Below are positions 49,986 to 63,212 of a DNA stretch of 64,000 nt, piece by piece. The translations under genes were made by a program, and so were the position numbers. Origin of the DNA: Salminus brasiliensis (lineage: Eukaryota; Chordata; Actinopteri; Characiformes; Bryconidae); NCBI RefSeq assembly GCF_030463535.1, contig NC_132880.1:38163342-38227341 (forward strand), in the 5' to 3' direction. The notes under the pieces are model-generated. The model made no database searches, was not told the DNA's origin, and saw nothing but the letters and a program-made list of their open reading frames with translations. Numbering within the stretch: the first letter of the stretch is position 1; each line of letters starts with the position of its first letter.

Positions 49986-51345
49986 TATATACATATATAC
50001 ACACACACACACCACACACTTGCTAATTGCAAAGTTTGACACCTTAATAAATCTCAACCCTTTGCAGTGTGTACAAAGTTTTGTATAGGCCACATTGATT
50101 ATTAAACGTTAATTTCTGTTATGAAAAACAGAATAACTGTATATAAGGATAGGCTGGAAATAGTTTTTTTGTTAGTTTTATGTTAATTAGTTATGGAGGC
50201 TGTGTCTAATGCTTCTCTAAAAAGTCTGCGGTTGTTTGGTCATATTTAGTACTTCATTAATTACATCTTGTTTCAGAATCAGTCACCATGCTTGGGCTTC
50301 AGAGGGGTTTTACTTGTGCTTTCAGCTGGAGGTTGTTGTTTACGCATTTCATCAGAATGAATCAGTGACTTAAGAATGTGGCTGTGTTAGTCATGCTACA
50401 CCTTAAAGCTCTGAAAGCTACCCCTCCATTCACTGGGAAGGAGACTGCTGACTGCTGGCAGTGTCGTGCGCCACTGTCATTTAGATCTTAGACTGGTGTT
50501 GTTGTTCTGATTAAATGGTGGTCTTGCCTTTCCTAAGAAGTTTGAGAGAAACCAAACCCATTCCAGAAATGAATTACAGACACAGCAGGGGCAGTCGCAG
50601 CTTGCTGGTTTTGTAAGGATGGGACCGTGATCAACAGAGCCACCTGTTCCACACAGACAGTCACCCAGCTTCTCAGCTTAAAGGGATTTCAGTAAGCACA
50701 AACAGCCCAGCAAAGGAGTTCATTTGCATGTCGGCTGCAGCTACTGCTCATGGCTTTTGTCAGACAGCGAATGTACAATCTTTTTGTGTTATCATTTTCT
50801 TTATTTTAGTGTAAACTTAAACTTCTAAAACCTGTGGGATTTATGCTGGGCGTTTCTTGTATTTTTCTATGAGAATTTCTGAGTTTACAAACTGCCTACA
50901 TAATTAAATGGTCAACATGTAAACAAAGTCATTCAGAGTGGTTTCATCGTCCTACTGAGTCAGAATTGCAGTGGTGATCGGAACCAGATGTCTGAAGCAT
51001 TTAACGCCTCTAAAAGCTACTTTTCACAAAGATTTTAAAGAAGATCTAGTGGCATTATGGTAAAACAAGTCCAGCGATAGTCATTATAATCTGATCAAAG
51101 GAATTTTCGCTGTTTCAAACCTGGCTAGTGCGCCCCCAAGTGGTAAAAATCAGTTCTAATGGGTCATTCTTTTGGACCTGCATTAAAATCGAAGCAGAAA
51201 ACTCCCTTCCTGCTACTCACTAAGCCCCCACACCCCAAATTATTCGAATGTGCTGAGAAAATAATGGGCGGTCTACTCTGCAATAGAAGAGGTTACAAAC
51301 GCACTGCTTGATGCCTTGCTGAGTACGTACAGTACATTCACAACT

Positions 51346-51830
51346 AGACTATACGTCCAAAGGTTTGTCAACACCCCTTCTAATGAATGCAATTTAAGTT
51401 GCACCTATTGCTGACAAGTGCAAATGCACACACACAGCTCGTCTAGACCTTGTAGAAAAGTATTTCCAATAGAAAAGACATAAAGACAGAAAAACATAAA
51501 CCTATTTGCGCAATGCCTAATGCCAGGTGTGGAGAGGGATATAAAACCCCCCAGTACTGAGCTGTGGAGCAGAGGAGCCGTGTTCTCTGGAAGGATGGTG
51601 CTCCATCCAAGACTTCTTGGATGATTTGGAGAGTTGGGAATAAGGAGGCGTGGTGATCATCCAACATCCTGACCTCTCTAATGCTCTTGTCGCTGAAAGC
51701 CGAAATCAGATATTCAAAGCCATGTTCCAAAATCTAGTAGAAAGCATTCCCGGGACCTCTGAGATTTTGGAAGAAACAATGAATGAGCAGGTGTCCCAAT
51801 ACTTTTTTTTTTATAAGACGTTGAGGATTC
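51346..51830 (+). mobile_element. Tc1-like degenerate element
   Basis: Starts ACTATACGTCCAAAGGTTTG and ends near GTGTCCCAATACTTTTTTTT, an imperfect inverted pair. Near the right end the + strand reads HPDLSNALVAE and FQNLVESIP, resembling the C terminus of Tc1-like transposases (LVESLPRR-type). The shorter copy at 5993-6200 matches its left half. Confidence 0.6.
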
Positions 51831-53044
51831 AGTGGTGCTTTTGGATAGTGATGCTGAATGAAATCTTGTGGTTGCAGTAATGCTTACCACTGTAAAGAAA
51901 TCCGAGTCATTACGTTTCTCTACAGTGTTGCTTTGCTTAAGTGAGTTTGTTTGCATCTCAGCTCATCTCAATTTTGAAAAACCTGTGGAATTTCTTTTCA
52001 TATAGAATACACTGTGATCTTGTGCTTCAGTATGTACAGTAAAAAATGAGTTGTCAGTTCTACTTTAAAATAAGTACTACATGAGGTTACAACAGCGTGA
52101 CTAGTTTTATTCCATTAAAATCAATAAAACATTCAGATAAAAAATAAAAACAAATGCATTATATAAACAAAAGCAGTTACATCATTGCAAATCTCAGCAC
52201 AGCACAGGACCTGTAGCCAAACGAATGCTCTGGTGAACACCTGCACAGGAATGATTTTATGTAAGATGCTGGTCAGGTTGTAATATGCCTGATCCTGTTC
52301 ATGTAATTACAAAAGTGGTCCCTGAACATGCGCGTGACGTTCATCGAACATATGGAGTCCGTTCAGCTGCATTGTGTAATAGTAAGCAAATCCAGTGGCC
52401 CACCTGTACACTAAACTCGCCATGTAATCTGTGTGTCTGTGTAAGCGATTGTGGAACCGAGACTGAGCTCTTTCAGCCAGCTGCTGATGCATGGTCTGGA
52501 ACAGAGGCTGTTCCCACGGGATGATGCAAAAGTGCTGAGAGACTCTTTCAGTGTGTGCTGGCCGGAAGTGCTGAGACCTTAAGAACTACCCAACCTGACT
52601 TGCTCCTTCTCATCTGCCCTAAAAGAACGATAAGGACATCAGGACAGGCTGTGTAGATCTAAGAGGCCTGTATAATGCCACAGAATTTTTGGATGTGTGT
52701 TGTGTGTAGAGCTTCTGCTCTGGCAGTGCTCGGTTGCTTGGCTGTGGAAAGGCGTGTTTGCCATTAGTTTCCGTTTGGATTTATTCACTGAGGGCTCTGT
52801 AATCAAGCTTAATCTCAATTAAAAGACAGCAGGACTTAAAATGCACTGTTATACGGCTGAGCTTGGTAAGTACTACTGCAGTATTCTTGAATATTGGTGC
52901 ATTGGCTGGTAACATTGACCTCCAGTCCAATCCAGGGTTTGTTTCATGTGAGCCTTTAGGTATGAACATATAGCAACCTATTTGGAGCTATGACCTCTGT
53001 TTTAAAAGTGTAGGTATCAGATTAGGGATGGCACATAGAATGAG

Positions 53045-53185
53045 TTTATAAGTTGTGGTGCCCTGAGATAGACTGGCGCCCTGCCCAGAAGGGGTTTCCT
53101 GCCTTGCTCTTATTGATTCCAGGTGGGCCCTGGACTGCCCTTACCAGGACAAAGCAGATCGGAAGATGAATGAATGCATTAATGA
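53045..53185. repeat. LINE-tail-like dispersed repeat
   Basis: Blocks ccctgagatagactggcgcc and ctgcccagaagg, then gaagatgaatgaatg-type tandem ends, resemble a very common fish repeat that ends in GAAT/GGAT units and is usually attributed to LINE 3' tails. Family uncertain. Confidence 0.5.
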
Positions 53186-54782
53186 ATATTCTTTCAGAAA
53201 CTTTAAAAACAAACAAACAAAAAAACCCTCCTAATCATTGCTTACAATGAGTTTTCATTTTTCAATTTTCTGTGCTACCTCTAATTTATCAGGACTAATT
53301 ATGCCATTGGCCAGAGTCCTTTAAGCACTGAAGATATCCATTATAAACTCAGAAAACCACAGTATGTTTGAATATAACTATAAAATATCGCTTTTGTATC
53401 AGATCATGCATTTTTGGGTCTCTCTGGTGACACTGGAAAGTATAGAGGCGATATGGAGGCACTCGAGTCTGATTGCGTATGATCCTCAGGGCTCATCATC
53501 TGTGATTCTCACAGATTCAGACACAGTCACTGCATTCATTAGGCTGCCACTTCTCTGCAGCTAATGCCAGACATGTTCAACACTCTACCAGTGCGTTGGC
53601 ATTGTAATGTATTCCAGGAAATGAGTCGTATTCATTAAGTACCTGTTGCAGGTATTGTCTCTGCTGCGCAATGCTCTCTGGAGCTACCTTATTTTAGGTT
53701 AGATTCAGAGTTTAGCGCTCCACTTGATGTAAAGGTTCTTCAGACTTCAGCAAATATGGTTCTTTATGGAAATAAGTGGTTCTTCTGTGGCAGAGGTCTT
53801 CAAAAGTCTGGACATCGAATCCCGTGTCTAGTCCTTGGTAGATGCTATTCTAAGTGGCCATGCTATTACATTAACTGCTTCCTTAACTTCCAGTGAGAAC
53901 ACAATTTTGAATTTAGGGTCCAGATTTGAAGACCTGGGTTCTACGGCATCTCTCAACAAACCATTTGTAGCACCTCAAGAGTGTATAGCCACAGCTTGGA
54001 CAAATCCAAAAGTCCTGACCTCCCACTCTGACTAATGTCTACAGTCAGATACAGATATTTAACCTAATATCAAAAATAGAGCACTTATTCATTAAGATTG
54101 AGTTGCAGTCAGACAGTACGTGTTCTAGAAAGGTCCTCAGGCACCAGTCATCTGGCCTTTCCAAATTCTGTCCGTATGAATGTAGAGCAGTGTCCATTTT
54201 AAGAAAGGGGTGAGCAAGAGTTGACCTCCTGCTCTTAAGACCCGGGATGTTCTGTACTGCGTCCTTCAATCTCAGAAATTATATTTGCAATTTTGAATAT
54301 GAAATTTGGCCTCAAGCTCGCCTCCTTCAAAGTTCCACTTTAAGCACTGGGAGTGGGTGATACAGCCCAAAGCTTGGTAAACAGTGTTGATCACGATATA
54401 GCCTACGTTATATGGAAAAAAACATAGTTAGTTAGCTGACTGTGTGAATGTACAGTGTTGCTTAAGAGCTCAGAATCATTTGTCACATTAATGCAGCCTT
54501 GTAACCTGTATAGTGAAGGTTTAACCAGATATCTTTCGTTATTGTTATGTTTTGTTCAATAATTTCATTTTGGGAATAGTTTTTGATTGTCAGTATCCTT
54601 TGTGAGGGGGGGCTTATATAAATTAGGGTATCCTGTATATGAATTTAGCTTAAAGGTTTTTAAACAACTTTCTACTGATGGCTTGAAATCTGTTTCACGG
54701 GCCTTCCACAATCATATTTGACCTGTCTATGTAACCAAACTGTTTATTAACCAGCCTTTAAACCACAGAGTAATGACTGTTG

Positions 54783-54817
<35 letters not shown>
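54783..54817. repeat. TG microsatellite
   Basis: About 17 GT units in rnf19b intron 1. Confidence 0.95.
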
Positions 54818-54818
<1 letters not shown>

Positions 54819-56363
54819 AATCTGATTACAGGCAAAGAATTTGGGTCAGTATCATACAATGTTTAACTTGTGTTCTTCTAGTCTCCTTGGTTTACAACCT
54901 AAGTACTTGAAATCCAGTCTCCCTGCCAGTAGTTCCAATAAAACACTGGCTGAGTGTTTAGGAGGATATTCTGTGTGTGTACTCTTGTCGTTCTCTATTT
55001 TGGTTCACTTCATTAGACTTCCCATTTCTTGTAGATTAAAACTGTTGTGTTTGCTGTATGGTATAGCAAACACACAGATACACATTCAAGCCACACTCTT
55101 GTGTTGAGATGCGACACATTTTTTTCTTCCTTCTAGAGAAGGCTTGTTGTCCGCCCACATGCCCCTCACACACCAAACCTCAGAGAGCACAGATGGTAAT
55201 TATGTGTCATCAGTTGCATTAGCAAAGGCTCCTGCCTCCTCTGAAGAGAGGCTAAAGTGGAATGGGAGGGTTATTACCATCCCTGTTGGGTCAGTAGTTA
55301 AATATAGAAGTACATATGATTCAACACTAGCTTTTCAACAGGTCGGTTATGGAAGTGCCATGGTAACAAGAGGGAGAGAGAGAGGAAAATAAGTGAGCTA
55401 GTTTGTCTATGGGTGATGACTATATAGGTTGGTAGTGCTTGTGTGTGTTATGAGAATGTACTGTTGTTCTTCCTCATGGTCACGACCAGTGGACATGGTG
55501 CGCAGCAGTTGTTGCATATGATGATGACAGTGGGCGAAGATATCGGGTCACAATAATGGCTGTTAGCAATTCAAACAGATCTGTGGAAAGTGGGTCACTC
55601 TGACTCCCATCACAGCTTGCCTCACAGAGCCATTAAATAGGAAAAAAAACATGGGTCTGGCGAACTGGAAACAGATCAGTCGAGTATTCTCTTGTAAGGC
55701 GCTCTACCTTCTTTCTGGTCCGGTTGGCTCTGGACCAGACGTGTATGGAAAGCAGCTTTTGGAAGTTGTTGAGAAAACATGCCAGTCTGATTACATTATG
55801 ATCTGTCTTTACATTGTAAAATGACAATAACAGTGACCTGATATGAGGACATGAGGGCTGTGCAGCGTTGGCGTACAGTACAGGGTGTGCACATGTCCTC
55901 ACATGCCTGTGTTAGCAGCCTGGATCTGACTGTGAGGGAAGACTTGGTTAGTGCTGTTTCCAGTGTGTCAGTCTTTCTCCCAGTGCCCCCCTCCCTCTCC
56001 TGCTTCTCGTCCACTAAACAAATTTGAGGGCGGTTGTCCAGAGGTCAGCCGGGAGAAAATCAGGACACATCTGGATTAAACATGGAGCACGTTTGTGTGT
56101 TTATGCATACGTGGTTGGTTTCTGTGCTCCAGACAGATTATTTGCCCTCAATATCTCCTGTATTTGCCTTCTGTTGCGTTTGTTTTTTTTTTTTTGTTTA
56201 TTTGTCTTGTTTTGCTCTTTTTCATCCCGTTCCATATCGCTCTCTCTCTCTCTTGCTCTCTCTCGCTCTCTCTCTCCTTTTTCCTCCTACGATGCAGGTT
56301 CGATCCTACACATGTACAGTTATGTGCACATGTGCACTCATGCTCTCTTTAATGTATTCTATA

Positions 56364-56365
<2 letters not shown>

Positions 56366-56418
<53 letters not shown>
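56366..56418. repeat. TG microsatellite
   Basis: About 26 TG units. It is preceded at 56239-56275 by a CT-rich tract. Confidence 0.95.
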
Positions 56419-56422
<4 letters not shown>

Positions 56423-56673
56423 TTCATAAGTGCCAGAGTCACTGCAAGGGTCCTTGTATGCTGTACTGGTAGTGGGGATCACCATGGCAACCACACTAGC
56501 AGCACAGTGTGAAGTGAAGAGGGAGGGCTCAAGAGTGTGTGCTTGTGTATTTGAGAGAGACAAATAGAGAGAGATAGAGGCAGAAGGTGTCAGCAGGAGC
56601 GAGATACGAATGGATGGATAGAGGAACACAAGGATGGATAGAAATAGACCAAGATCTGACCCCAATATTGGAT

Positions 56674-56679
<6 letters not shown>

Positions 56680-56725
<46 letters not shown>

Positions 56726-56880
56726 CTAAAACAAAAAATATATTTATATAATACAATAACATATATATAATATGATATTAAAATATATATATATAACATA
56801 TTAACAATAACAGCAATAAAATAATTAAATAAATTTAAAAACATTATTATAATAATAATTATTATTATTATCTAACTTAA
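56680..56880. repeat. TG-TA microsatellite with AT-rich flank
   Basis: TG run (56680-56704), TA run (56705-56725), then TA and ATT/TAA-rich sequence to about 56880. Confidence 0.9.
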
Positions 56881-57418
56881 CAACAACAACAACAATAATA
56901 CAAATTTTAAATGTGCTGATATGTACACATCATGCATATAGTCAGTTACAGAACACATTATGCACTTTTTATTTACATTTCGTTGTAATATGGACAAAAA
57001 TATTGGGTCAGTGTTTTTCTGAAATCAAAAGTATTCAAATTTGGTTGAATTAACTGCCTCTACTGTCTAGTGAGGACTTTCGACTAGATTCCTTACACAC
57101 ATATACACACATATACATATATGTATTTAAATTATAGATGATAGAAGCATGATATCTAGGCTGCCCATGTGTGACTACACTACATACATTTTGTGCACTT
57201 CTATACAGAACACTACGGCATGCAAGTCCTCAGTTCATCATGAGAGTCAGTGAGGCATTTGTTCCAGTGGTAGTGTTATCCGCTGTTGCGTGTGAAGAGT
57301 TAACAGTGAAATTGAAAGAGCAAAAGTGAGAGGAGGGGTGTGTGTGAACTGAGCATGCTCCTTTTGCATGCGCACCGCTCTCTGGGCTAACTTCCTGTGC
57401 TATTTCTCTTCCTTACAG

Positions 57419-58125
57419 GCAGGCCGATTCAGAGAGGAGAGAGGGACAAACTGGAGCAGCTTGGCTCAGTCGTGAAACCTGGAGAATACAGCTGCGGGAA
57501 TAGAGGACATTAGCAGCGAACAAGCCTCCTGAAAGAATCAAAGGTGTTCCGAGCCAGAGGACACGTTTTCTAGCCTGTTTTTTTTTTTATTTATTGTATT
57601 TTAAACAGCTACAGCAAGTAAGAAATAAACATATATAAAGCTTCTGTGTTTAGTATTGAGAAAGAACACCTCTCAGTTTCCACTAACAGTGAGTACTTAT
57701 TACAGTTGTTTGTACTGTTTATGTAATTGTTTGGTAATCAGCCTACTTGGCTGTTGAGAGAACAAACTTGTAGGACGACAAGGGGATTTTTCAGTTTCTC
57801 TTTCCTTTCCGTCAGCCTCGTTCTGTGAAGGCTATCTTTCCGTTGATTGTTTTACTGCTGGTTCCTGGTTAAGCACACAAGGAAGGTATGACTGTTTGAC
57901 TGGAATTCTCCATCAGTATTGTTAACTGGAATTAATTTCCCTTTTGGACAATTAGGGTTTTTTCTTTTGGTATCTGGAGTGTGTGTGTGCTCTTTGTACG
58001 GGGCTTTGTAGCACTAACTGACAACTAGAGGCCTTACACAAGTTTGTGTAGGACGATTCTGCGTCAAACCCAGAGAGCCTTACAAGGACACAAGGTAAAA
58101 GGCTCCATCAGGTCATCCCTGGGCA
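57419..58125 (+). other. rnf19b: rnf19b leader part of exon 2
   Basis: Acceptor CTTCCTTACAG ends at 57418. The leader runs to the ATG at 58126, with an in-frame TAA at 58096-58098 upstream of it. The upstream frame that may enter from exon 1 closes at 57501-57503. Two tiny upstream ORFs follow (ATG-TAA near 57719; a three-codon one near 57887). Confidence 0.55.
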
Positions 58126-60211
58126 ATGGGATCAGAAAAAGACTCTGAATCACCCCATTCTTCAGTCAGTGGCATTCCCAATCCTAAATGTCGTGGACCG
58201 GGCAAGAAGCAGAGCAGGATCTCCTTCTCAAGCCTTTTCCACAGTAAACGGGGCTCTAGGGGGAGCAAAGCTAGCGTGGGCACACCTTTAGCTCAGCAGC
58301 TTCACCAACAACAACAACTCCAACAGCAGCAGCAGCAGCAACAACACCAACAACTTCTTCAGCCTTCTACTCCAGCCGCTGCTTCCCCGGACCCCGCAGC
58401 CACTGGCGACTCAGCCGAGCCTTTGTCCTCCAGCCAGGCATCGCTGGGAGGACAGGATCTTCTGGAATGCCCGCTGTGCCTGGTTCGGCAGCCCCGAGAT
58501 CAGCTGGCTGAGCTGCAGGGCTGCAGTCATCGCTCCTGCCTGTGCTGCCTGCGCCAGTACCTGCGCATCGAGATCACGGAGAGCCGTGTGCAGCTTAGCT
58601 GCCCCGAGTGCGCTGAGAGACTGGCCCCCAGGCAGGTGGCCCTCATCCTGGACGATGCCGCCCTGATGGAGAAGTACGAGGAGTTTCTTCTGAGGCGCTG
58701 CCTCGCCTCGGACCCTGACTGCCGCTGGTGCCCTGCCCCAGACTGCGGGTAGGTCTAAGAGTCATAGTTGTTTTTGCTGCCTTATTGTTGGTTATATTGC
58801 TTTTGTTAAGTGTTATTTGAGTTATTTGAGTTGTGATGATTCTGTAGAGTCGTCACCTTTACTAAGGTTGAACTCTTTTTGCTGTTCCAGTCTCAAAAAT
58901 TATCAAAAAGTTGTAAGCACACCAATAACTTCTAAAAATTTAAAACCTTTTGAATTGGAATCCTCAGGAAACCAACATCTCATCCTCTATCGCCAAACCC
59001 ACATGTAGTATTCATTGAACGTTTAGCATCTCCACCTAAAACAACATTCAAAAGAAGGCTTTGAAGGCTTTTTGATAAATAAAGCATACGATTGGTCGAT
59101 GCTTAAAAAAACACTGCAGGCTGCTCTTCAGCATCCCTTTCTAATCCTCATGAAAATGTCCATAGAACGTCATATCGCCACCTGCAGTACTGGAGTTCTT
59201 GTACGTACGCGATGGCAAAAACAAAACCACATAGGATGCAAGCTTGTAACCTCATAAAGGTGGGTTTGACTTTGCTCAGCCCTCGCAAGCTTTGCTAAAA
59301 AAGTATACAGAAGTGCGTTAAAGAGTTGCACAAAATAAATAAACGGAAATAGTAACCAATTAGTATATACACAAAAGCCCCTAGCATCTTTCATTCACTT
59401 GCAGCAGGGTCACAATTTTTACATGAATTACGCCTTTTCACGTAATTGGGTCGGGAATGTTTGCGACGTAGGCCTGTCTTACCTTCAAAGCTAGTTTATC
59501 AAGGGCAGGGGGTAGATGAAAGGTCAGAGAGCCGGAACACCAGTTGCTGTGCTCTGTGTGGGACGCTGAATTCAGCAGATGTGTCATTTGGAGAATGTGT
59601 GTTTACTGTGCAGGACTTTGTGGCCTGTTAGTGATTTGTCAATCACAGTAGTGGGTTGTTGCCCTACATGTCGGGGACATGTCTGCGTCTGACTTTTGAG
59701 TCAGCACTACTTCTTTTTCAAACCCACAGTTGTCTGTGGAGACGGGAGTTTTCTGGAGGGGACATTTTTATAGGAGGAAAGAGATGCATTTCAGTAGTGC
59801 TGGTAATGGTTTGATTTCAGGGCAGTTTGCAGTGATAGCCAGCCAGGATTGAAGTGTAGTCAGTATGTGATTGTCATCTTGCTATCTTTGGCCTCTGTGG
59901 GTATTTAGTTCAGTAAGTGTCAGAAGAATTTGTGTCAAGGAAGCTGATTACACTCTTCATAACTCATGGGACTGGGCTCCCCTTTTGAGTCTTGGTTCCT
60001 CTCAAGGTTTCTTTCTCTTGATCTGAGGGAGTTTTTCCTTTTCACTGTTGCCTTTGGCTCGCTCAGAAGAGGCTGAAATCGGGATCTCTGTGACTATGCT
60101 GGTTGTGAAAGCGTTTTACCAATAAATTTGAATTGATGGAGAAAGCTGAGGATCTCCTTTTTCTGGCTGATCTGTTGGAGATTTACAGCACCTTATGTCC
60201 ATCTCCTCTAT

Positions 60212-60248
<37 letters not shown>

Positions 60249-63212
60249 CTCCACCAAAAAAAATCTTCCTGTCAGTTTCCATCCACAGAATAGCTGTATT
60301 CTGTCTCCCCAGCTCTGCAGCTCAGCCTCAGTTTGACAGAAAGGAGCAGTTGACCAATCAGCAGAGGAAACGAATCCTTTCTCTCTATTGCTCTCCTGCG
60401 CTCTCTCTCTCTTTTCTGAGAGTTGCCATGGTGACTGGGATGCAGCACAGAGCTAGTGTTTCTAGGGGTAACAGAGGTTGGGATTTAATTAAAGCGGTCA
60501 TTACCTCCTCACTGGACCGTGTTCGCACTGAATTGTGTGTTTCTGTGAACTGTGAGTTAGGGTCTGTAGTTCAGACATGTAACTGTTTGAGCCAGTAAGG
60601 GCATGTTGAGTTCTGATAGAGAGAGGCTGTCAAGTGTAGCTTTTTTTTTTTTTTTGTGGAAAGAGTATGTATTGTTCCCGTAGGCTGTCTGTGTTGGACT
60701 GAGAGTTCCTTTGCTAATGTGCTGGCAAATGTATCATAGCCTTCTTATGAAAAGGTTTTGCTGTGGAAAGCTCCCATAACGACCTGGGCTTTGATTTGTG
60801 GCAACACGTCACAACATGCTCATCAGATTAGGAGGTTTGTTTGTCTGGTTTGTTGATCTTAGCATTGCACTGAGATATGCCATCCTGGAATTCAGTATCA
60901 GTGTCCCTGAGCTCCTGCAGTAGTGGTCAAGGGTAGAGATGATACGATGGCACTCTTTCTTTTCTGATATAAAAACTTTATCAGCCGATAAAAATACCAC
61001 TTGTTTTCTTCATAAAACAAAGTAGTTAGAACCTAAATTAATGTGCTAATCACAATACTACTATCTTGGGCTATATTTGATAGATTTGAGACAGTCAGTA
61101 CAGCCTGTGGTGTGTTAACATTAGCACGTTGGGTGAGTTCCAAACACATTCCTTACACCTGTTCAACAACAACGACATGCTGTCTTTATCTGATCTGCCA
61201 TGTTTTAACCCGAGTTCAAAAAAGTGGGGAAAAGGCCAGAAATACTTGTTTATTTTATTTTCACTGCAAACAGAACAGTAAGTGATAAAGAATAAAGAAA
61301 GAAAAGAAAATGATGAAAGCCATGCTCACTATGCCTGGTTTTGTGAGGCATTGGCAACAAAAACTAGTTCTCATAGAGTTGTAAATCCATTACAATTCCC
61401 ACAATACCATGAAAATCCTGACTGCTTGCAGCTTAAGTTTTTTTGCAGTACTCTGCATTACGTCTGTTAATCTTCTGCCACCTTGTGGATTTTTTTTCCC
61501 GGAACATTACAGTGTATTACGTACAGCTGCACAAGGCGAACGGTGACCTCCATACCATGAAGGTTTACGCGTACCCTTACACCCCTACCATCCATAAAAT
61601 TAAGCCGTCTCAGTCATCATAGTGAATTGAAGAATTTACGAATTCACAAACTGTGGATCATGCATATAGTTATACAGATCAACACAAACAGGCAGACCTA
61701 TAGGTGGGCTTATGTTACTTCTGGGGCTTTTTTGTACTTTATTTGTACTCCTTAGGTCTGATCATCTCAGCAGCTGTAGATAGACACAGTGCCTCTGAGA
61801 AAACTCCTCTGACCTCTTTGGCTCATTCCCTTCCAGGTTTGCAGTCATCGCCTCAGGTTGTGCCAGCTGTCCCAGGCTGGTGTGCCGCAGGGAAGGGTGT
61901 GGTGCGGAGTTTTGCTACCACTGCAAGCAGGCCTGGCACCCCAACCAGACGTGTGATTCGGCCCGGCAGCAGAGGGCGCTCTCCCTGAGAACGCACAGCA
62001 ACCACTCACCCAGTTACACAGCTGAGCAGGGCCCCAGTGAGTTCCCCTGACGTATTCCTTGTTAGCTCTTTTCTTTCTGCCTTGGCCTCTGTGTCTCCAT
62101 GATCTGCTTGTGTAATGTAGTAGAGACGTATGCGTTGTATCCTATTCTTCGAGTTTGACCAGAAAGGCCAACTACATTGTTTAAAATGAATACGGCACAA
62201 GCGTAAGAACAGTAGCTTTTAGAGTTGCTGTAATAACTGTATTACAGTCTATAGGGCAGTTGCAGATGGAATAGTTTTACAGTAAGAGACCATTGAACCC
62301 TGTAGTTCCTGGATATTCTTTGTATTATTAGTATATTAATATTATTGTGTTTTAGAGTAAGGATCTAATCCTCACCACAAGCTTTCAATACATTAGTGTC
62401 CTAACCTGGTAAGCAAATGACAAAACATAACTTGACTTGACAGGGATCTGTTTGGCAAACTCTTAAATTACAGAAGCTCCCCAGAGAAATCTAATCCAGC
62501 TATGATTAGGTCTTATTTTTCTGGCGTACCAAAGAATTGATTAACCTCATAAATAATTGTGATTATGCCAAACATTCGAGCCGTTTCTAAGCTTACAGAT
62601 GGTCGAAGTGTTTGCGCTCCCTCTCACACCACCTGACATTCAGAAAGAAGCTTCCTCAGCACACTGTATTTACAAGAGCCTGTGAATGCCACTGCTTATA
62701 CTAAACCCAAACCCATTAATCCCCACTCAGCTGATGACATCAAGCCCTGTCCCCGATGTGGAGCCTACATCATCAAGATGAACGACGGCAGCTGTAATCA
62801 CATGACCTGCGCTGTGTGTGGCTGCGAGTTCTGCTGGCTCTGTATGAAGGAAATCTCTGACCTGCACTACCTCAGGTATGCTCAGCTCCGAGGCCAATTG
62901 CCATGTAGCTAAGAGCACCGCCATCTGTTCAGCAATTACCTAGACATGCTGGTTGAGTCTGGGAATAATGACCTTTGATGACTTGATGATGTAGTTCTCC
63001 TCTCGGCCTGAATTTGTCCGTCTCACTCTGTGCTCCTTATCTTTCGCAGTCCATCAGGTTGTACCTTCTGGGGAAAGAAGCCATGGAGTCGTAAGAAGAA
63101 GATTCTGTGGCAGCTGGGAACTCTGATTGGTGCCCCAGTGGGCATCACTCTAATCGCTGGCATTGCAGTGCCTGCCATGGTTATTGGCATCCCGGTTTAC
63201 GTAGGGCGCAAG
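58126..63212 (+). CDS. rnf19b: E3 ubiquitin-protein ligase RNF19B (RBR type), 5' part
   Basis: Exons 58126-58748, 61837-62036, 62731-62875 and 63050-63212 are joined in frame; the next exon lies beyond the window, so the gene is partial. RBR ligases pass ubiquitin through a cysteine in RING2. Visible: start [10 protein letters not shown] as in human RNF19B; polyQ stretch (residues 57-79); RING1 from ECPLCLV (Cys115) through HRSC and CPEC; in-between RING with [20 protein letters not shown] and FCYHC; then HPNQTCD; RING2 [21 protein letters not shown] split here as CPRC and GSCNHMTC, with Cys296 the likely catalytic residue, and [10 protein letters not shown]. After that come [11 protein letters not shown] and the first transmembrane segment ([19 protein letters not shown]). 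RNF19B (NKLAM) is known from cytotoxic granules and ER membranes. An in-frame stop 30 bases upstream fixes the start. LASDPDCRW favours RNF19B over RNF19A. Confidence 0.95.
58294..58362 (+). repeat. rnf19b: CAA/CAG glutamine tract in rnf19b
   Basis: Mixed CAA and CAG codons encode 18 Gln in 23 residues, with a few Leu and His interruptions. It sits in the disordered N-terminal part ahead of RING1, where human RNF19B has an Ala/Pro-rich stretch. Confidence 0.9.
59960..60145. repeat. Dispersed teleost repeat in rnf19b intron
   Basis: Blocks ggttcctctcaaggtttctt and gagtttttccttttcactgt, ending taccaataaatttgaattga, resemble a very common fish repeat with a TTGAATTGA-type tail. Probably a retroelement 3' end; family uncertain. 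Confidence 0.5.
60213..60248. repeat. CT-TA microsatellite
   Basis: About ten CT units followed by about eight TA units. Confidence 0.95.

Larger units (their letters stand above)
47815..57418 (+). other. rnf19b: rnf19b intron 1 (9.6 kb)
   Basis: Non-coding on both strands as far as I can see. It holds MITEs (48284-48532), Tc1-like pieces (49796-49985, 51346-51830), a LINE-tail-like repeat (53045-53185) and several TA/TG microsatellites, listed separately. A long + strand frame at 56024-56512 is produced by TC and TG repeats and is not a gene. Confidence 0.55.

Noticed and set aside
56024-56512. 162-codon + strand ORF
   Set aside because: Driven by CT and TG repeats (Ser/Leu and Cys/Val runs); no conserved motif; lies in rnf19b intron 1.
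59072-59394. Short frames on both strands in rnf19b intron
   Set aside because: No motif and no exon borders; the rnf19b reading frame joins cleanly from 58748 to 61837 without them.
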